40,541 nt of DNA from the NCBI GenBank assembly GCA_949296355.1, contig CASFPS010000017.1:1-40541 (forward strand), read 5' to 3'. Source of the stretch: an uncultured bacterium (GTDB lineage: Bacteria > Cyanobacteriota > Vampirovibrionia > Gastranaerophilales > Gastranaerophilaceae). Made by a program: the position numbers and the translations under genes. The notes beneath the pieces are model-generated. The model was not told the DNA's origin. It searched no databases and saw only the letters and a list, made by a program, of their open reading frames with translations. Below are positions 1-7,797 of this stretch, one piece after another (the first letter of the stretch is position 1; every line of letters begins with the position of its first letter).

Positions 1-32
1 TCGGACTAAAGACCGACCTATTTGCTACTCCC

Positions 33-176
33 CATCCTAACCTTCCCCAACTGGGGAAGGAATGCGCCCGCGGCGTCCAACTAACGCATTCCCCTCGCCC
101 AATAATCGCGCCGACCTCCCAAGTTGGGGAGGTCGCAGTTGTGCGAACGTCAGTGAGCTACAAATGCGGGTGGGGA
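33..176. repeat. Dispersed palindromic element, family R1 (full copy)
   Basis: This is a full-length copy of a roughly 130-145 bp intergenic element. It opens with CATCCTAACCTTCCC and a CTTCCCC/GGGGAAG hairpin. GGAATGCGC follows, and later its complement GCGCATTCC, which can close a second stem. A third hairpin (GACCTCCCAAGTTGGGGAGGTC) lies near the right end. The related copy at 678-805 keeps the same order of hairpins with different loop sequences, as expected for an element whose fold is conserved. No transposase is encoded. Confidence 0.75.
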
Positions 177-184
177 TTAAATAA

Positions 185-260
185 CACCCCCTCCCTAACC
201 CTCCCCGCCGGAGAGGGAATGCGCTTATGTCGCTCGATTAGCGCATATCCCTCGTCCTCT
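185..260. repeat. R1 element, left-half copy
   Basis: This copy starts CCCTAACCCTCCCC, then has a CCCTCC-type hairpin, GGAATGCGC and its partner GCGCAT. It matches the left half of the R1 copies at 33 and 678 and stops before the third hairpin. Confidence 0.65.
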
Positions 261-269
261 AAAAATCCC

Positions 270-450
270 GTCATTGCGGGGGTAAATGTTTGGTTTGGTA
301 TGCAATACTACAAGCCCGACGTCATTGCGGGGGAGCAGCCATTCATCACGAAGCAATCCGGAACAAATTTCACAATTAAAAAATGTAGGTTGGGTGGAAC
401 CCAACAATAACTGTATGGATTGCCGCGTCGCTTCCGCTCCTCGCAATGAC
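270..450. repeat. Cluster of GTCATTGCG...GCAATCC palindromes (R2) with one R4 copy
   Basis: R2 is the family GTCATTGCGAGG...GGCAATCC. Copies lie at 270-289 (short form GTCATTGCGGGGGTAAATG), 321-361 (long form) and 417-450 (inverted). The 321 and 417 copies face each other and could form a large stem. Between them, at 385-410, is an R4 hairpin, GTAGGTTGGGT facing ACCCAACA. Open frames across 141-726 are repeat-driven and are not called as genes. Confidence 0.7.
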
Positions 451-677
451 ACCCAACTGGTAGGCTTACCTACCAGTCAAAATACATTTACTCCTGACGC
501 TCAATTTGCGCATACCGCTCGCCCCATTGGGAAGAGCGGATTTACGGACGGAGCGGGTGAAACAGCCAAGACAGCCACCCCTCCGGATAGCGAGCGGATT
601 GAGCCAACAGGAGCTTTGCTCCGAAGGCGAAATTTACGGACGCGGGTGAGGAGCGGAATATTAACCGAACAATCACC
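451..677. other. Non-coding repeat-derived sequence
   Basis: This stretch contains small inverted repeats such as GGTAGG/CCTACC near 460-475 and AGGAGC/GCTCC near 610-622. It also holds R1-like pieces (CTCGCCCC near 510) and the recurring string ACATTTACTCC. I see no credible gene, promoter or RNA in it. Confidence 0.5.
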
Positions 678-805
678 CATCCTAACCTTCCCTCAAGGGA
701 AGGAATGCGCGCTGACGCTCAATTAGCGCATTCCCCTCGCCCCTTGTGGGAGAGGGCAGAATTTGTTAGCGAGCTGTGCGAGCTTAGAAATTCGGGAGAG
801 GGGCT
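678..805. repeat. Dispersed palindromic element R1 (full copy)
   Basis: Same organisation as the copy at 33: CATCCTAACCTTCCCTCAAGGGAAG hairpin region, then GGAATGCGC (702-710) complementary to GCGCATTCC (726-734), then CCCTCGCCCCTTGTGGGAGAGGG (third hairpin region, about 735-757). It ends in AAATTCGGGAGAGGGG. The element stops about 75 bp before hpf, just upstream of the likely hpf promoter. Confidence 0.75.
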
Positions 806-823
806 GAAAAACTATCCCCCCCC

Positions 824-852
824 TTTAAAAATGTAAAATAATGTAGTACAAT
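824..852 (+). promoter_or_regulatory. Likely sigma-70-type promoter of hpf
   Basis: TTTAAA (824-829), a 17-bp spacer and TACAAT (847-852) precede the hpf start by 27 bp. The -35 match is weak. The directly repeated GTAGTAC near 843 and 860 is noted but unexplained. Confidence 0.4.
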
Positions 853-879
853 AGAAGGGTAGTACTTTAGGAGGTGTAA

Positions 880-1257
880 ATGCATATACACGTAAATGGT
901 AAAAACATTGAGATTACAGATGCTATCAAGGCTTATGTAAAGGAAAAAATCGGTAAAGTGGCTAATCATTATGACCAGATTACCGGAATTGATGTAATCC
1001 TGTCTGTAATCAAAAATCCGGCAGCAACCGGCAAACACGTTGCAGAAGTTTCCTGCAAAATGAACACCGGCGTAGTACACTGCGAAGAAGCTGCTGAATC
1101 TATGTATGCAAGCATCGATTTGTTGGCGGACAAATTGTCAAGACAGGTTAAGAAATTCAAAGACAAAGCTCTTTCTTCTGACAAATCTTCCATCAGAAAC
1201 GTTGAAGTTGAAAGTTCAGCAGAATCTGATGAAGCAGCAGAGGCTGTAGAGAGCTAA
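880..1257 (+). CDS. hpf: Ribosome hibernation-promoting factor, short form (HPF/RaiA family)
   Basis: This 125-residue protein matches the S30AE/HPF fold. It opens MHIHVNGKNIEITDAIKAYV, followed by the KIGKV and amphipathic segments typical of the family, and has a CEEAAESMYASID helix near residues 68-80. Family members bind the 30S subunit in the tRNA/mRNA channel and inactivate ribosomes in stationary phase. The acidic tail after residue 105 (SSAESDEAAEAVES) is short, so the C-terminal dimerisation domain of long HPF is absent. The ATG is fixed by an excellent AGGAGGTG eight bases or so upstream. It is the first gene after the repeat island and appears to be monocistronic, with about 100 bp before the next gene. 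Confidence 0.9.
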   Translation: MHIHVNGKNIEITDAIKAYVKEKIGKVANHYDQITGIDVILSVIKNPAATGKHVAEVSCKMNTGVVHCEEAAESMYASIDLLADKLSRQVKKFKDKALSSDKSSIRNVEVESSAESDEAAEAVES

Positions 1258-1323
1258 TAATCTGTTTTCCCCGGCAGAGGGAGTACTATAACATATAAGA
1301 AGAGTTAAGTAGGTCAGATAGCG

Positions 1324-1343
1324 GATATGCAAAAGAGCATATC
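1324..1343 (+). promoter_or_regulatory. Hairpin in the leader of the glycosyltransferase gene
   Basis: GATATGC (1324-1330) and GCATATC (1337-1343) are perfect complements around AAAAGA. The hairpin ends 17 bases before the ATG at 1361, so it could affect translation initiation. There is no T-run to make it a terminator. Confidence 0.35.
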
Positions 1344-1360
1344 GGGAAGTGAAATAAAAG

Positions 1361-2155
1361 ATGATTAACAACAAAAAAGTTGTAGTAATAATGCCGGCTT
1401 ATAATGCAGAAAAAACTTTAGAAAAAACTTATAATGAGATTTATCAAAAATTCGTCGACGAGATAATCCTTGTCGACGATTTCTCTTCTGATAAGACTAA
1501 AGAAATTGCAAAGAATTTAAACATAACAACGATTGTTCATGAAAAGAACAAGGGTTACGGCGGGAACCAGAAATCGTGTTACCGCGCTGCATTGAAAGCC
1601 GGAGCGGATATTGTAATAATGCTCCATCCGGATTATCAGTATACACCGAAACTTATTCCCGCAATCGCTTCTATGATGGCATTTGAAGAATACGACGCGG
1701 TAATTGCTTCGAGAATGCTCGGAAATTCTGCATTAAAAGGCGGCATGCCAATGTATAAATTTGTCTCTAACAGGTTTTTAACAGAGTTTGAAAATTTTGT
1801 TACCGGAGAAAAACTCTCTGAATACCATACGGGCTTCAGGGGGTTTACGAGAGAAATACTGGAAAAGCTGCCGCTTGAAGATTGCAGCGACGATTTTATT
1901 TTTGATAATGAAATGCTTGCTCTTATTTTGTTTAACGGATATAAAATCGGCGAGATTTCCTGCCCGACAAAATATTTTGCGGAAGCTTCGTCTATAAACT
2001 TTGTCCGCTCCTGCAAGTACGGGCTTGAAGTTCTGCTTGTAAGTTTAAAATACCGCCTTGCAAAAACGGGATTTAAGATTAAACTGTTTAATAAAGGCGG
2101 AAGAGTTCTTGATACTCAAAAAGAGCTTAATTATTATTACAAAAAGGGAGAATAG
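1361..2155 (+). CDS. Family 2 glycosyltransferase (DPM/DolP-mannosyltransferase-like)
   Basis: A 264-residue GT-A glycosyltransferase. The N-terminal KVVVIMPAYNAEKTLEKTY, the nucleotide-sugar binding ILVDDFSSDKT and the DPD-type metal site in MLHPDYQY (near residue 90) are classic for GT2. ASRMLG and the later HTGFRGF segment fit the dolichyl-phosphate-mannose-synthase-like subgroup. There is no C-terminal membrane helix, so it is probably cytosolic or peripheral and could transfer a sugar to a polyprenyl phosphate or envelope glycan. The donor and acceptor cannot be told from sequence. It ends three bases before rdgB, so the two are probably co-transcribed. The Shine-Dalgarno is weak (GGGAAG) and a hairpin precedes it. 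Confidence 0.85.
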   Translation: MINNKKVVVIMPAYNAEKTLEKTYNEIYQKFVDEIILVDDFSSDKTKEIAKNLNITTIVHEKNKGYGGNQKSCYRAALKAGADIVIMLHPDYQYTPKLIPAIASMMAFEEYDAVIASRMLGNSALKGGMPMYKFVSNRFLTEFENFVTGEKLSEYHTGFRGFTREILEKLPLEDCSDDFIFDNEMLALILFNGYKIGEISCPTKYFAEASSINFVRSCKYGLEVLLVSLKYRLAKTGFKIKLFNKGGRVLDTQKELNYYYKKGE

Positions 2156-2158
2156 GTT

Positions 2159-2731
2159 TTGAAAATAGTTCTGGCAACTTCTAACAAGCATAAGGTACAG
2201 GAAATTAATGATATGGTCGCCGGAAGCGGTATAGAATTTATCCTGCCTCCGGAGGGGTTTGATCCGATAGAGGATGGTGATACTTTTGAAGAAAATTCTA
2301 AAATCAAAGCGCTTGAGGCGTGGAAAATTTCTAAAACGTGGACACTTGCCGATGATTCAGGGCTCTGCATAAAAGCGCTCGGCGGAAAACCGGGAATACA
2401 TTCCGCAAGATACGCCGAAACTCCTGCAAAAAGGATTGAGCGGGTTTTAAGAGAAATGGTCGGAATTTCTGACAGAGAAGCCGAATTTGTCTGCGCTATG
2501 ACCCTTGTGAATCCTGATGGCAAAGTAGAATTTGCCTGCCGCGGAGTCTGCGAAGGGAGTATTGGAGAAAAACCTTCCGGACATAACGGGTTTGGATATG
2601 ACCCTATTTTCTTAATCAAAGGAACAAATACAACAATGGCAGAGCTTTCGGAAGAAGAAAAGAATAAAATTTCCCACCGTTCGCAGGCTTTGGGCAGAGT
2701 TATCGAATATTTGAAAGGATTACAAGCCTGA
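2159..2731 (+). CDS. rdgB: Non-canonical purine NTP pyrophosphatase (RdgB/HAM1)
   Basis: This 190-residue protein has the full set of ITPase signatures: VLATSNKHKVQEI at the N-terminus, EENSKIKA, ADDSGLCIKALGGKPGIHSARYA in the middle, then GHNGFGYDPIF and SHRSQALG near the C-terminus. The family hydrolyses dITP/ITP and XTP to monophosphates and keeps deaminated purines out of nucleic acids. The start is a TTG at 2159, three bases after the glycosyltransferase stop, with GGGAG well placed. No better in-frame ATG precedes the conserved VLATSN. A second pool-sanitising enzyme, maf, lies two genes downstream. Confidence 0.93.
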   Translation: MKIVLATSNKHKVQEINDMVAGSGIEFILPPEGFDPIEDGDTFEENSKIKALEAWKISKTWTLADDSGLCIKALGGKPGIHSARYAETPAKRIERVLREMVGISDREAEFVCAMTLVNPDGKVEFACRGVCEGSIGEKPSGHNGFGYDPIFLIKGTNTTMAELSEEEKNKISHRSQALGRVIEYLKGLQA

Positions 2732-2828
2732 GCCTTTGAATAACCATATTTTTACAGAGATAAAGAGAAAAACTCAGCACTGCTTGAATTCTCTCTTTTG
2801 TATTATAATTTACTAAGGAGGCTCTGAA

Positions 2829-3458
2829 ATGTATACACTGGTTTATTCTATAGATAATAGCGAACATCCGGAAACGGTTTATGTAAATCTCACAAATTCT
2901 TGCACAAATTCGTGCATATTCTGTCTGAGAAACCAGAAAGACGACGTTTGCGGGGCTGAGATGTGGCATGACGATAATTACACGCTGGAAGACATTATAG
3001 ACCAGTTCAAAAAATACAATCCGGCGCCGAAAAATGTTGTATTTTGCGGTTACGGCGAACCGTTTTTGAGACGTGAAATGATGAAGGAATTCTGCAAATA
3101 TCTGAGAGCAAATTATCCTGAAGTCAAAATCAGAGTTAATACAAACGGGCATGCCAACGCTATTTATAAAACTTGTATTCCAAAAGAGTTTAAAGGACTT
3201 ATCGACTCTTATTCAGTAAGTTTGAACGCTGCAAATGAAACCGATTATGATACAATTTGCAAACCTAAAATCAAAAACGCTTATGAAGAAGTTAAAAATT
3301 TTATTAAATCTTGCGCTGATGAAGATATAGAAGTAACGGCATCCGTTGTTACCGGTTTTGATAAGATTCATTATATAAATGCTGATGAATGCAAGAAAAT
3401 AGCAGACGAACTTGGCGCAAATTTCAGAAACCGGGAGTTTATAGAAAACGGGTATTAA
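2829..3458 (+). CDS. Radical SAM protein, TatD-associated type
   Basis: A compact 209-residue radical SAM enzyme. The 4Fe-4S motif is CTNSCIFC (C-x3-C-x2-C, about residues 24-31), followed by a GYGEP motif (radical SAM 'GGEP' position, near residue 75) and RVNTNGHAN (about 104). The sequence resembles the small family often annotated as 'TatD family-associated radical SAM protein', which lacks an auxiliary cluster domain; its substrate is unknown. No tatD gene is visible here. It starts with a strong AAGGAGG Shine-Dalgarno and ends nine bases before maf, so the two are probably in one transcript. TATAAT at about 2800-2810 may be its -10 box, but no convincing -35 is visible. Confidence 0.8.
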   Translation: MYTLVYSIDNSEHPETVYVNLTNSCTNSCIFCLRNQKDDVCGAEMWHDDNYTLEDIIDQFKKYNPAPKNVVFCGYGEPFLRREMMKEFCKYLRANYPEVKIRVNTNGHANAIYKTCIPKEFKGLIDSYSVSLNAANETDYDTICKPKIKNAYEEVKNFIKSCADEDIEVTASVVTGFDKIHYINADECKKIADELGANFRNREFIENGY

Positions 3459-3467
3459 GGAGAAAGT

Positions 3468-4043
3468 ATGAAGCTGATTCTTGCATCAAATTCACCGCGC
3501 AGAAAAAAAATAATGGCTGAGCTTGGCTTAGAATTTGAAGTTGTTCCGTCAAATTATGACGAAAAACTTCCGGATGATATATTCTCGTATGAAAAGATAG
3601 AAGATCTGGCAACAAAAAAATGCCTTGATGTGTCTAACCGTTCGGACAAGAATTCAGTCGTACTTGCTGCTGACACGGTAGTTGTCCTGCACAACAGGAT
3701 TTTAGGCAAGCCGCATTCAAAAGAAGAAGCTTTTAATATGCTGAAATCTCTTTCCGGCGTGACTCATTCTGTTGTCACATCAGTATGTGGAATTAATACG
3801 AAAACCAACAGGGCAGCACTCCTTTCAACAACCAGCTATGTAAGGTTTAATGAGCTTTCTGACTACATGATAAACTACTATATAGATACCTATAACCCGC
3901 TTGATAAAGCCGGAAGCTACGGAATACAAGAACTTCCGCCAAAATTTCTTGACAAGTATGAGGGCAGTTTTGAAAACATTGTCGGACTTGATCCGGAAGC
4001 GGTTACTGCTGTATTGAAACAACTTGAATACGAATTAAATTAA
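3468..4043 (+). CDS. maf: Maf-family nucleotide pyrophosphatase
   Basis: A 191-residue protein with the Maf signatures: LILASNSPRRKKIM at residues 3-16, ADTVVVL (catalytic Asp) near residue 68, GKPHSKEEAFNML, and the C-terminal NIVGLDPEAV. Maf proteins hydrolyse modified pyrimidine nucleotides (dTTP, UTP, m5UTP, pseudo-UTP depending on the subgroup). GGAGAAAGT precedes the ATG. It ends 17 bp before a convergent gene, with no clear terminator between. Confidence 0.92.
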   Translation: MKLILASNSPRRKKIMAELGLEFEVVPSNYDEKLPDDIFSYEKIEDLATKKCLDVSNRSDKNSVVLAADTVVVLHNRILGKPHSKEEAFNMLKSLSGVTHSVVTSVCGINTKTNRAALLSTTSYVRFNELSDYMINYYIDTYNPLDKAGSYGIQELPPKFLDKYEGSFENIVGLDPEAVTAVLKQLEYELN

Positions 4044-4060
4044 CAGTCGGAAAAATATTT

Positions 4061-4492
4061 TTATCTAAATTCGTTTGGCTGGAATCTTGTAAAGTTGTTC
4101 AAATATCCGCCAATCGGAAGCATTGTATCTGTTTTGTCAAACATTTCCTGAGGACCCATTCTTGCTTGATCCTGCGCCTCAATTTTTGCATTATATTCGC
4201 TGTTTTGCTGATATTGTTTGACCTTCAATTGCTGATAACACCCGAGTTTTTCGTCATTAGTCTCTATTGCACGGCATTCCTGAATTCCGTTTTCAAATTC
4301 AACTCTTCTTTTATACCAGTATGCTGCAGTTTCATTTAATTTACCGAGTCCTTTCGGCTCCTCAACATCCACATAAGCAGGCGGAACAAAATCCTTCCAT
4401 TCAGGCTCATTGAGTCCTTCAAGGCTTACAATTTCATCTGCAAATACACAAAGCGGTACCATTAGCGCCATTAAAACAAAAATCTTTTTCAT
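4061..4492 (-). CDS. Small secreted protein of unknown function
   Basis: A 143-residue protein with a clear signal peptide: KK, a hydrophobic core IFVLMALMVPLCVFA and a probable cleavage site after VFA. The mature part is hydrophilic, with two cysteines about 16 residues apart (ECRAIET and LGCYQQ) that could form a disulphide, and a charged Gln/Lys-rich helix between about residues 80 and 105. I recognise no domain. The start is the ATG at 4492; an adjacent TTG at 4495 is possible but less likely. It lies 39 bases downstream of the histidine kinase, in the same direction, and may be co-transcribed with it. Confidence 0.75.
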   Translation of the reverse strand: MKKIFVLMALMVPLCVFADEIVSLEGLNEPEWKDFVPPAYVDVEEPKGLGKLNETAAYWYKRRVEFENGIQECRAIETNDEKLGCYQQLKVKQYQQNSEYNAKIEAQDQARMGPQEMFDKTDTMLPIGGYLNNFTRFQPNEFR

Positions 4493-4531
4493 CAATTATT
4501 TCCTTTTGAATTCCCCTTTTTCTAAATTATA

Positions 4532-6211
4532 TCATACCTGCTTTGAATCCGCTACAGGCATGAACACCTTAACACAGAATCCGCATTCTTCGTTTGAATA
4601 CAGCCTTATTTTGCCGTTCATGGCTTCCACAAGTCCTTTTACAATAAACAAGCCAAGCCCTGTTCCTCTTGTTGTGCGCGTCGTAGAATCATCCACCCTT
4701 GTAAATTTGTCAAACAGAGTCTTTAACTTTTCCCTCGGAATTATGTCGTATTCGTTTTTGACACTCACAACAAGCGTTTCATTTTGTATTTCATAATCCA
4801 GAACGATAGGCGTATCATCCTTTGCATACTTGATAGCGTTTTCAATCAGGTTTACAAAAACCTGTTCTATTCTGTCATTGTCTGCAAGAATTTCTATATT
4901 GCAATTCTCAATATTATTTATAATTTCTTTATTGGAATCGTTTCTTACAAGCATAATAGAGTTTTCTATAGCGTTATTAATAGGTACATTGACCGGATTA
5001 ACATTGAGTCTTGCGCCTTCAATATCAGGAATAACCAGCAAATCCTCAATCATTCTCTTTAATCTTTCTGACTGTTTTTTTATAACTTTAAGAGATTTCT
5101 GCTTTGTCTCTTCATCAATCTGAATATCCTGCCTCAAAAGTCTTGACGTGTATCCGAGAATACTCGTCAGAGGGGTTCTGAACTCATGGCTCACCGTATC
5201 AATCATATTTGAGCGGAATTCATTCACCTGTTTAAGTTCCTTATTCTTCTTCTTAAGCTGGATATAGGATTTGTGAATCTGGTTAACCATTCTGTTGAAC
5301 TCGGTTGCGAGGAAAATAAGTTCAAAAGGCGTGAAAATATTGGTTAAGAGCCTGATTCTACGTTCGTAGTTTCCTTTTGATATCGCAATTATTGCCTTGA
5401 AAAGCTGACGAATATTGATATACAGGTAATATGTGTATAATCCGACAACAAAGAATACAGTAAGTATTGTAATGAGTATGGAAAGTATGATTTTATTGCG
5501 GTTATGGTCGATTGTATGGCGCTTGACAGCTTCTGTCGTATTTACAATTATCAAAACTTCGGGGTCTGTTTTTTTTAGATATGCAAGCGGCTGGTTTTTG
5601 GTATCACCGTATATTGTCGCAATATCCTCCTCAAGCTTATCCGGCAGCTCTGCAACACTCTTTTCATAACCTTCTTTGGTATAATTACTGGAGGCAACCA
5701 GAACATTATCTACCAGTACATAAATCTGGCGCTTGTCCTCGGTAAGCGTTTTAAACAGGTTTTTCTTAAGCATTTTCATATCAAGAACGGCAACCAGATA
5801 CCGCCCGTCTTCCATCTGACGTTCAAAAACGGCATAATCGTCTATAATGCTGTATGCCTTATATTTTTCAAGTCCATTTTTATCAACAACAACGAGTTCT
5901 TTATAAAACGGCAGACTTTTTATAATTGTATCAAGATACGTTTGTTCCTGATTTTTGGATTTGTAATACTCAAGCGTTTCGGTAATTTGCGTAAGTTCGT
6001 TGTTTATTGAATGAACAAATACATCAACTTCTTCCGATACGATATTAGCTATCATCATTGCGGCAGAACGAAGCTGTGCACGGTTTGACTGCTGGTTAAT
6101 GTTATTAATAATTACTCCGCTCACGGTCATAGGAATCAAAACCGCAAAAAATATAACGATAATGATTTGTTCTGCTATTTTAAGATGTCGTTTGGAGAAA
6201 AACTGTGCCAT
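4532..6211 (-). CDS. Membrane sensor histidine kinase
   Basis: A 559-residue kinase. Transmembrane helices at about 12-34 and 240-264 enclose a roughly 200-residue extracytoplasmic sensor domain (Cache-like in length; ligand unknown). A HAMP-like linker (about 266-320) follows. The dimerisation H-box DTVSHEFRTPLTS gives His-342; the N-box is VNLIENAIKYAK (453-464) and the G-box GTGLGLFIVKG (516-526). This layout is shared with WalK/VicK and with cyanobacterial NblS, but orthology cannot be asserted from motifs alone. Its gene begins 11 bases after the response regulator stop. No good Shine-Dalgarno is visible, so translation may be coupled to the regulator. Confidence 0.92.
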   Translation of the reverse strand: MAQFFSKRHLKIAEQIIIVIFFAVLIPMTVSGVIINNINQQSNRAQLRSAAMMIANIVSEEVDVFVHSINNELTQITETLEYYKSKNQEQTYLDTIIKSLPFYKELVVVDKNGLEKYKAYSIIDDYAVFERQMEDGRYLVAVLDMKMLKKNLFKTLTEDKRQIYVLVDNVLVASSNYTKEGYEKSVAELPDKLEEDIATIYGDTKNQPLAYLKKTDPEVLIIVNTTEAVKRHTIDHNRNKIILSILITILTVFFVVGLYTYYLYINIRQLFKAIIAISKGNYERRIRLLTNIFTPFELIFLATEFNRMVNQIHKSYIQLKKKNKELKQVNEFRSNMIDTVSHEFRTPLTSILGYTSRLLRQDIQIDEETKQKSLKVIKKQSERLKRMIEDLLVIPDIEGARLNVNPVNVPINNAIENSIMLVRNDSNKEIINNIENCNIEILADNDRIEQVFVNLIENAIKYAKDDTPIVLDYEIQNETLVVSVKNEYDIIPREKLKTLFDKFTRVDDSTTRTTRGTGLGLFIVKGLVEAMNGKIRLYSNEECGFCVKVFMPVADSKQV

Positions 6212-6222
6212 GCAAATTTATT

Positions 6223-6936
6223 TTACGCCGACTCACCGAACGGTGTCAATTTGTACCCGACATTTGTTACAGTATGTAAGTATTTAGGATTCTTGGAATC
6301 CGGCTCAATTTTGTTCCTCAAAGCCCCGACGTGAACCCTGAGCATTCTGACATCCTCATCACTGCTGTATCCCCACACTTCTTCCAATAGTGTTGCAAGA
6401 GTTACCGGCTTATTAAAATGCTGCATCAGGCAGTATAAAATCTCAAATTCCGTAGGAGTAAGCTTCATCCTCTTATTCAAAATTACAGCCTCTAAAGTAT
6501 CCGGCAGAATTTCAATTTCACCGGCTTCAAGAATTTCATTGGACATAATAGTCTCTTCCTGCGGCTGGCTGCGTCTCAATAAAACTCTTATTCTTAAAAG
6601 AACCTCCTGAATATCAAACGGTTTAACCAGATAATCATCCGCTCCGCTGTCAAATCCGCTGGTTTTGTCACCAATTGTACCTTTTGCCGTAAGCATTAAA
6701 ATCGGAACATTAATCTTTGCCTGACGGATGTTTTTGCAAACATCAAATCCGTTCATCTTCGGCATCATAACATCCAACAGAATTAAATCATACTTGTTGT
6801 TGAGAGCTTTATTAAGCCCTTCCATGCCGTCTGCGGCAGTATCGACAAAATATCCGCTTGATGAAATATCAAATTCCAGCAAGTCACGGATTTCTGTATC
6901 ATCGTCAACTATTAATATTCTCTTTTTTTCAACCAT
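6223..6936 (-). CDS. OmpR/PhoB-family response regulator
   Basis: A 237-residue two-domain regulator. The receiver domain has the acidic pocket VDDD (10-13), phospho-acceptor Asp-55 in LILLDVMMP, the T/S switch in MLTAKG and Lys-105 in YLVKPFD. The C-terminal winged helix (about 140-232) has the TPTEFEIL and RMLRVHVGALRNKIE segments of the OmpR class. It is the partner of the kinase directly downstream, and the pair should form one operon. AAAGG lies well placed before the ATG. A pyrimidine-rich array (6957-6985, read on this strand as CTATTCACTATTCACTCC) lies immediately upstream. Confidence 0.94.
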   Translation of the reverse strand: MVEKKRILIVDDDTEIRDLLEFDISSSGYFVDTAADGMEGLNKALNNKYDLILLDVMMPKMNGFDVCKNIRQAKINVPILMLTAKGTIGDKTSGFDSGADDYLVKPFDIQEVLLRIRVLLRRSQPQEETIMSNEILEAGEIEILPDTLEAVILNKRMKLTPTEFEILYCLMQHFNKPVTLATLLEEVWGYSSDEDVRMLRVHVGALRNKIEPDSKNPKYLHTVTNVGYKLTPFGESA

Positions 6937-6956
6937 ATTTAACCTTTCTTTTGTTA

Positions 6957-7158
6957 GTGAATAGTGAGGAGTGAATAGTGAATAGATTTTTTTCTGTCAT
7001 TGTGAGACCCGTCAAGGTCACGGCAATCTGCCTGTCATTGCGAGGCGCGTGAGCGCCGTGGCAATCCGTTTTTATTTAGAGTTTTTGTTGGGTTTCACCC
7101 AACCTACATTTTTATAACTTTTCTTGATCACTTGGTCACCTGGTCACTTGATCACTTG
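6957..7158. repeat. Repeat island upstream of the response regulator
   Basis: The left edge is the array GTGAATAGTGAGGAGTG... (6957-6985). Two R2 palindromes follow, at 6997-7030 (GTCATTGTGAGACCC...) and 7034-7068 (GTCATTGCGAGG...GCAATCC). An R4 hairpin, GTTGGGT facing ACCCAAC, is at 7086-7108. The right edge is a second array of TCACTTG/TCACCTG units at 7125-7158. The edge arrays are of opposite orientation. No gene is visible. Confidence 0.65.
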
Positions 7159-7179
7159 CAATCATACATTTACCCCTGA

Positions 7180-7797
7180 TTACTGCTTCTTAAACACCGG
7201 CGGCGGCTGGATATACAACGGCTTTAGCTTCCGCCAGTCTGCCGGCTCTTTTTCCTGAGCCAGTTTTGATAATATTTCACCTAAAGGATAATCCCCGGCT
7301 TCATAAGAAACTGCGGATTCAGCATTGGCGCTAACCCGCTCAAAAAGGCTGTTATCAGTAACGACATTCCTGCCTTTTACCATTTTATCAACTTCTTCAA
7401 GTTCAATAGCGCCTAAAATTTTGCCATCATAAACGTAAGCTTTGTTTTTTCTTGCATCAAGAACAACCATATCATCTCTTCCACGAATTTTTGAAAGAAT
7501 TTCAAGAGAGCTTACCCCGACGGTTTTTATATCAAGCTGCTGCGCAAAAACTCTTGCAACAGTAGTACAAGCCCTTATTCCGGTAAAACTCCCCGGACCG
7601 ATATCGGTTGCAATTAATTCCACATCACGAGGGGTTAAGCCGGCATCTTTCAAAACCTCTTTTATTGTCGAGATTAAATAAGCAGAATGATAATTCTCTC
7701 CGTCGGATAGAATTGTCTTGCTCCCGAGAACATTACCATCTTCGCTTAACGTTATATATGTTTTATCAAGACAGGTGTCAAATCCTAATATTTTCAA
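7180..7797 (-). CDS. tsaB: tRNA threonylcarbamoyladenosine biosynthesis protein TsaB
   Basis: A 205-residue ASKHA-fold protein. The N-terminal ILGFDTCLDKTYITL and the ATDIGPGSFTGIRA segment (about 63-76) are the TsaB signatures. TsaB is the non-catalytic partner of TsaD in the t6A37 tRNA modification complex with TsaE. The start is a TTG at 7797 that overlaps the tsaE stop by four bases (TTGA), with AAGGA upstream, so translation is probably coupled. The C-terminus ends PPPVFKKQ. tsaD is not in the window. Confidence 0.93.
   Translation of the reverse strand: MKILGFDTCLDKTYITLSEDGNVLGSKTILSDGENYHSAYLISTIKEVLKDAGLTPRDVELIATDIGPGSFTGIRACTTVARVFAQQLDIKTVGVSSLEILSKIRGRDDMVVLDARKNKAYVYDGKILGAIELEEVDKMVKGRNVVTDNSLFERVSANAESAVSYEAGDYPLGEILSKLAQEKEPADWRKLKPLYIQPPPVFKKQ

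Noticed and set aside
141-726. Overlapping open frames of 89 and 146 residues at the window start, plus a minus-strand frame at 225-452
   Set aside because: They run through palindromic repeats that recur elsewhere in other frames, have no Shine-Dalgarno and encode no recognisable domain.
784-1080. A 98-residue minus-strand frame opposite hpf
   Set aside because: It is antisense to a well-supported gene and has no initiation signal; its residues are a shadow of the hpf codons.
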